Below are positions 63,551 to 64,000 of a DNA stretch of 64,000 nucleotides, in pieces (positions within the stretch are counted from its first letter, which is position 1; the number at the start of each line of letters is the position of its first letter). A program made the translations under genes and the position numbers. This DNA comes from a virus, in the IMG/VR virus record IMGVR_UViG_3300032665_001045, positions 1 to 64,000 of that record, one strand, 5' to 3'. Below the pieces are notes generated by a model. It ran no database searches. It was not told where the DNA came from and saw only the letters and a list, made by a program, of their open reading frames with translations.

Positions 63551-64000
63551 ATGACAATATCCACTGGCCAACAGGTTGATTATTTATGGAAAAAGATAGG
63601 ATACGGTGCTGCTAAAACCGATATACCTACAGTACTTGATGCAACTAACGAACCATTTGCAAGTCCGTTACAAATTCGTGCTGATAAAATTTTACAACAA
63701 TCAGGATCAATTCCTAATGTTATCCCTGTAAGCAATACCAGTGTAGTTAGTGTATATACAACCAGTGCACCAGTACAATGTATTGCTGATACAGGAGCAA
63801 GCACTAACAGGTCATGGGAAACAGGATTGTCTTTCTGGATACCTCCTGAGTTTGGGTCAACATATCAAGTTAAGGTTTATATTAGTCCTACTGGTCAACC
63901 CGGCAATGTGCTTTCAAAAGGAACACAGATATTTGCTACAGGATCAGGTAACAGCGATGAATGGTTCTTTGATTATCAAGCAGGTATCTTAAACTTTATT
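63551..64000 (+). CDS. Virion structural protein, 3' end outside window
   Basis: My translation from ATG 63551 is open for 150 codons to the right edge. It begins TISTGQQVDYLWKKIGYGAA and includes SFWIPPEFGSTYQVKVYI and FFDYQAGILNF. I associate this set with structural proteins of T4-like marine phages. It starts one base after the stop of the 973-residue gene. Confidence 0.7.
   Translation, partial: MTISTGQQVDYLWKKIGYGAAKTDIPTVLDATNEPFASPLQIRADKILQQSGSIPNVIPVSNTSVVSVYTTSAPVQCIADTGASTNRSWETGLSFWIPPEFGSTYQVKVYISPTGQPGNVLSKGTQIFATGSGNSDEWFFDYQAGILNFI

Noticed and set aside
1-64000. Global recoding of TAG
   Set aside because: TAG is a plausible true stop for several genes (gp21, gp22, the giant protein, a fibre gene, the 104-residue gene at 9386), and long genes have no internal TAG, so the standard code fits.
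1-64000. CRISPR array, insertion sequence, integrase or attachment site
   Set aside because: No regularly spaced direct repeats, transposase, integrase or terminal inverted repeats were seen; repeats are confined to fibre-type coding sequence.

Overview
The window is part of the genome of a T4-superfamily myovirus, probably from a marine or freshwater bacterium. The evidence is a full set of T4-type virion and replication genes (gp6, gp25, gp5, gp53, gp48/54-like, gp26, gp20, gp21, gp22, gp23, gp46, gp47 and the late sigma factor gp55), AT-rich DNA, T4-type late promoters (core TAAATA) and many repetitive Gly/Thr/Asn-rich fibre proteins. There is no integrase, repressor or bacterial housekeeping gene. 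The host cannot be named from the sequence.

Layout. (1) 1-9,700, minus strand: an accessory operon of two related GT-like proteins, a conserved glycosyltransferase, a possible Fe(II)/2OG oxygenase and four genes carrying five radical-SAM domains, one of them a tandem double-domain protein; it runs off the left edge. (2) 9,769-39,243, minus strand: the late tail and baseplate operon, from gp48/54-like through gp53, a large hub protein, a gp5-type spike with lysozyme, gp25, gp6 and a 4,067-residue giant protein to three paralogous fibre proteins. (3) 39,313-46,249, plus strand: gp55, an SGNH-like hydrolase, gp47, gp46, two more radical-SAM genes, an Hc1/histone-H1-like peptide and a GIY-YIG nuclease. 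(4) 46,250-46,772: a gene-free stretch rich in perfect hairpins, probably a large structured RNA. (5) 46,773-47,836, minus: gp51-like and gp26. (6) 47,891-56,659, plus: tape measure, portal, core proteins, protease, scaffold and major capsid protein. (7) 56,718-58,119, minus: a small early-type operon with strong sigma70 promoters that starts with a tRNA whose anticodon reads as CUA. (8) 58,221-64,000, plus: further virion and fibre proteins, the last one cut by the right edge.

How it works together. Host-type sigma70 promoters drive the gp55 operon, the tRNA operon and probably the radical-SAM/glycosyltransferase operon. gp55 then serves the TAAATA late promoters in front of the head and tail genes. 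The most unusual points are: seven radical-SAM domains in one phage window, next to glycosyltransferases; a candidate large noncoding RNA; and a putative amber-reading tRNA that is co-transcribed with a gene whose best start (ATG with a strong Shine-Dalgarno) is followed by an in-frame TAG at codon 3. Several late genes end in TAG with the next gene in the same frame.
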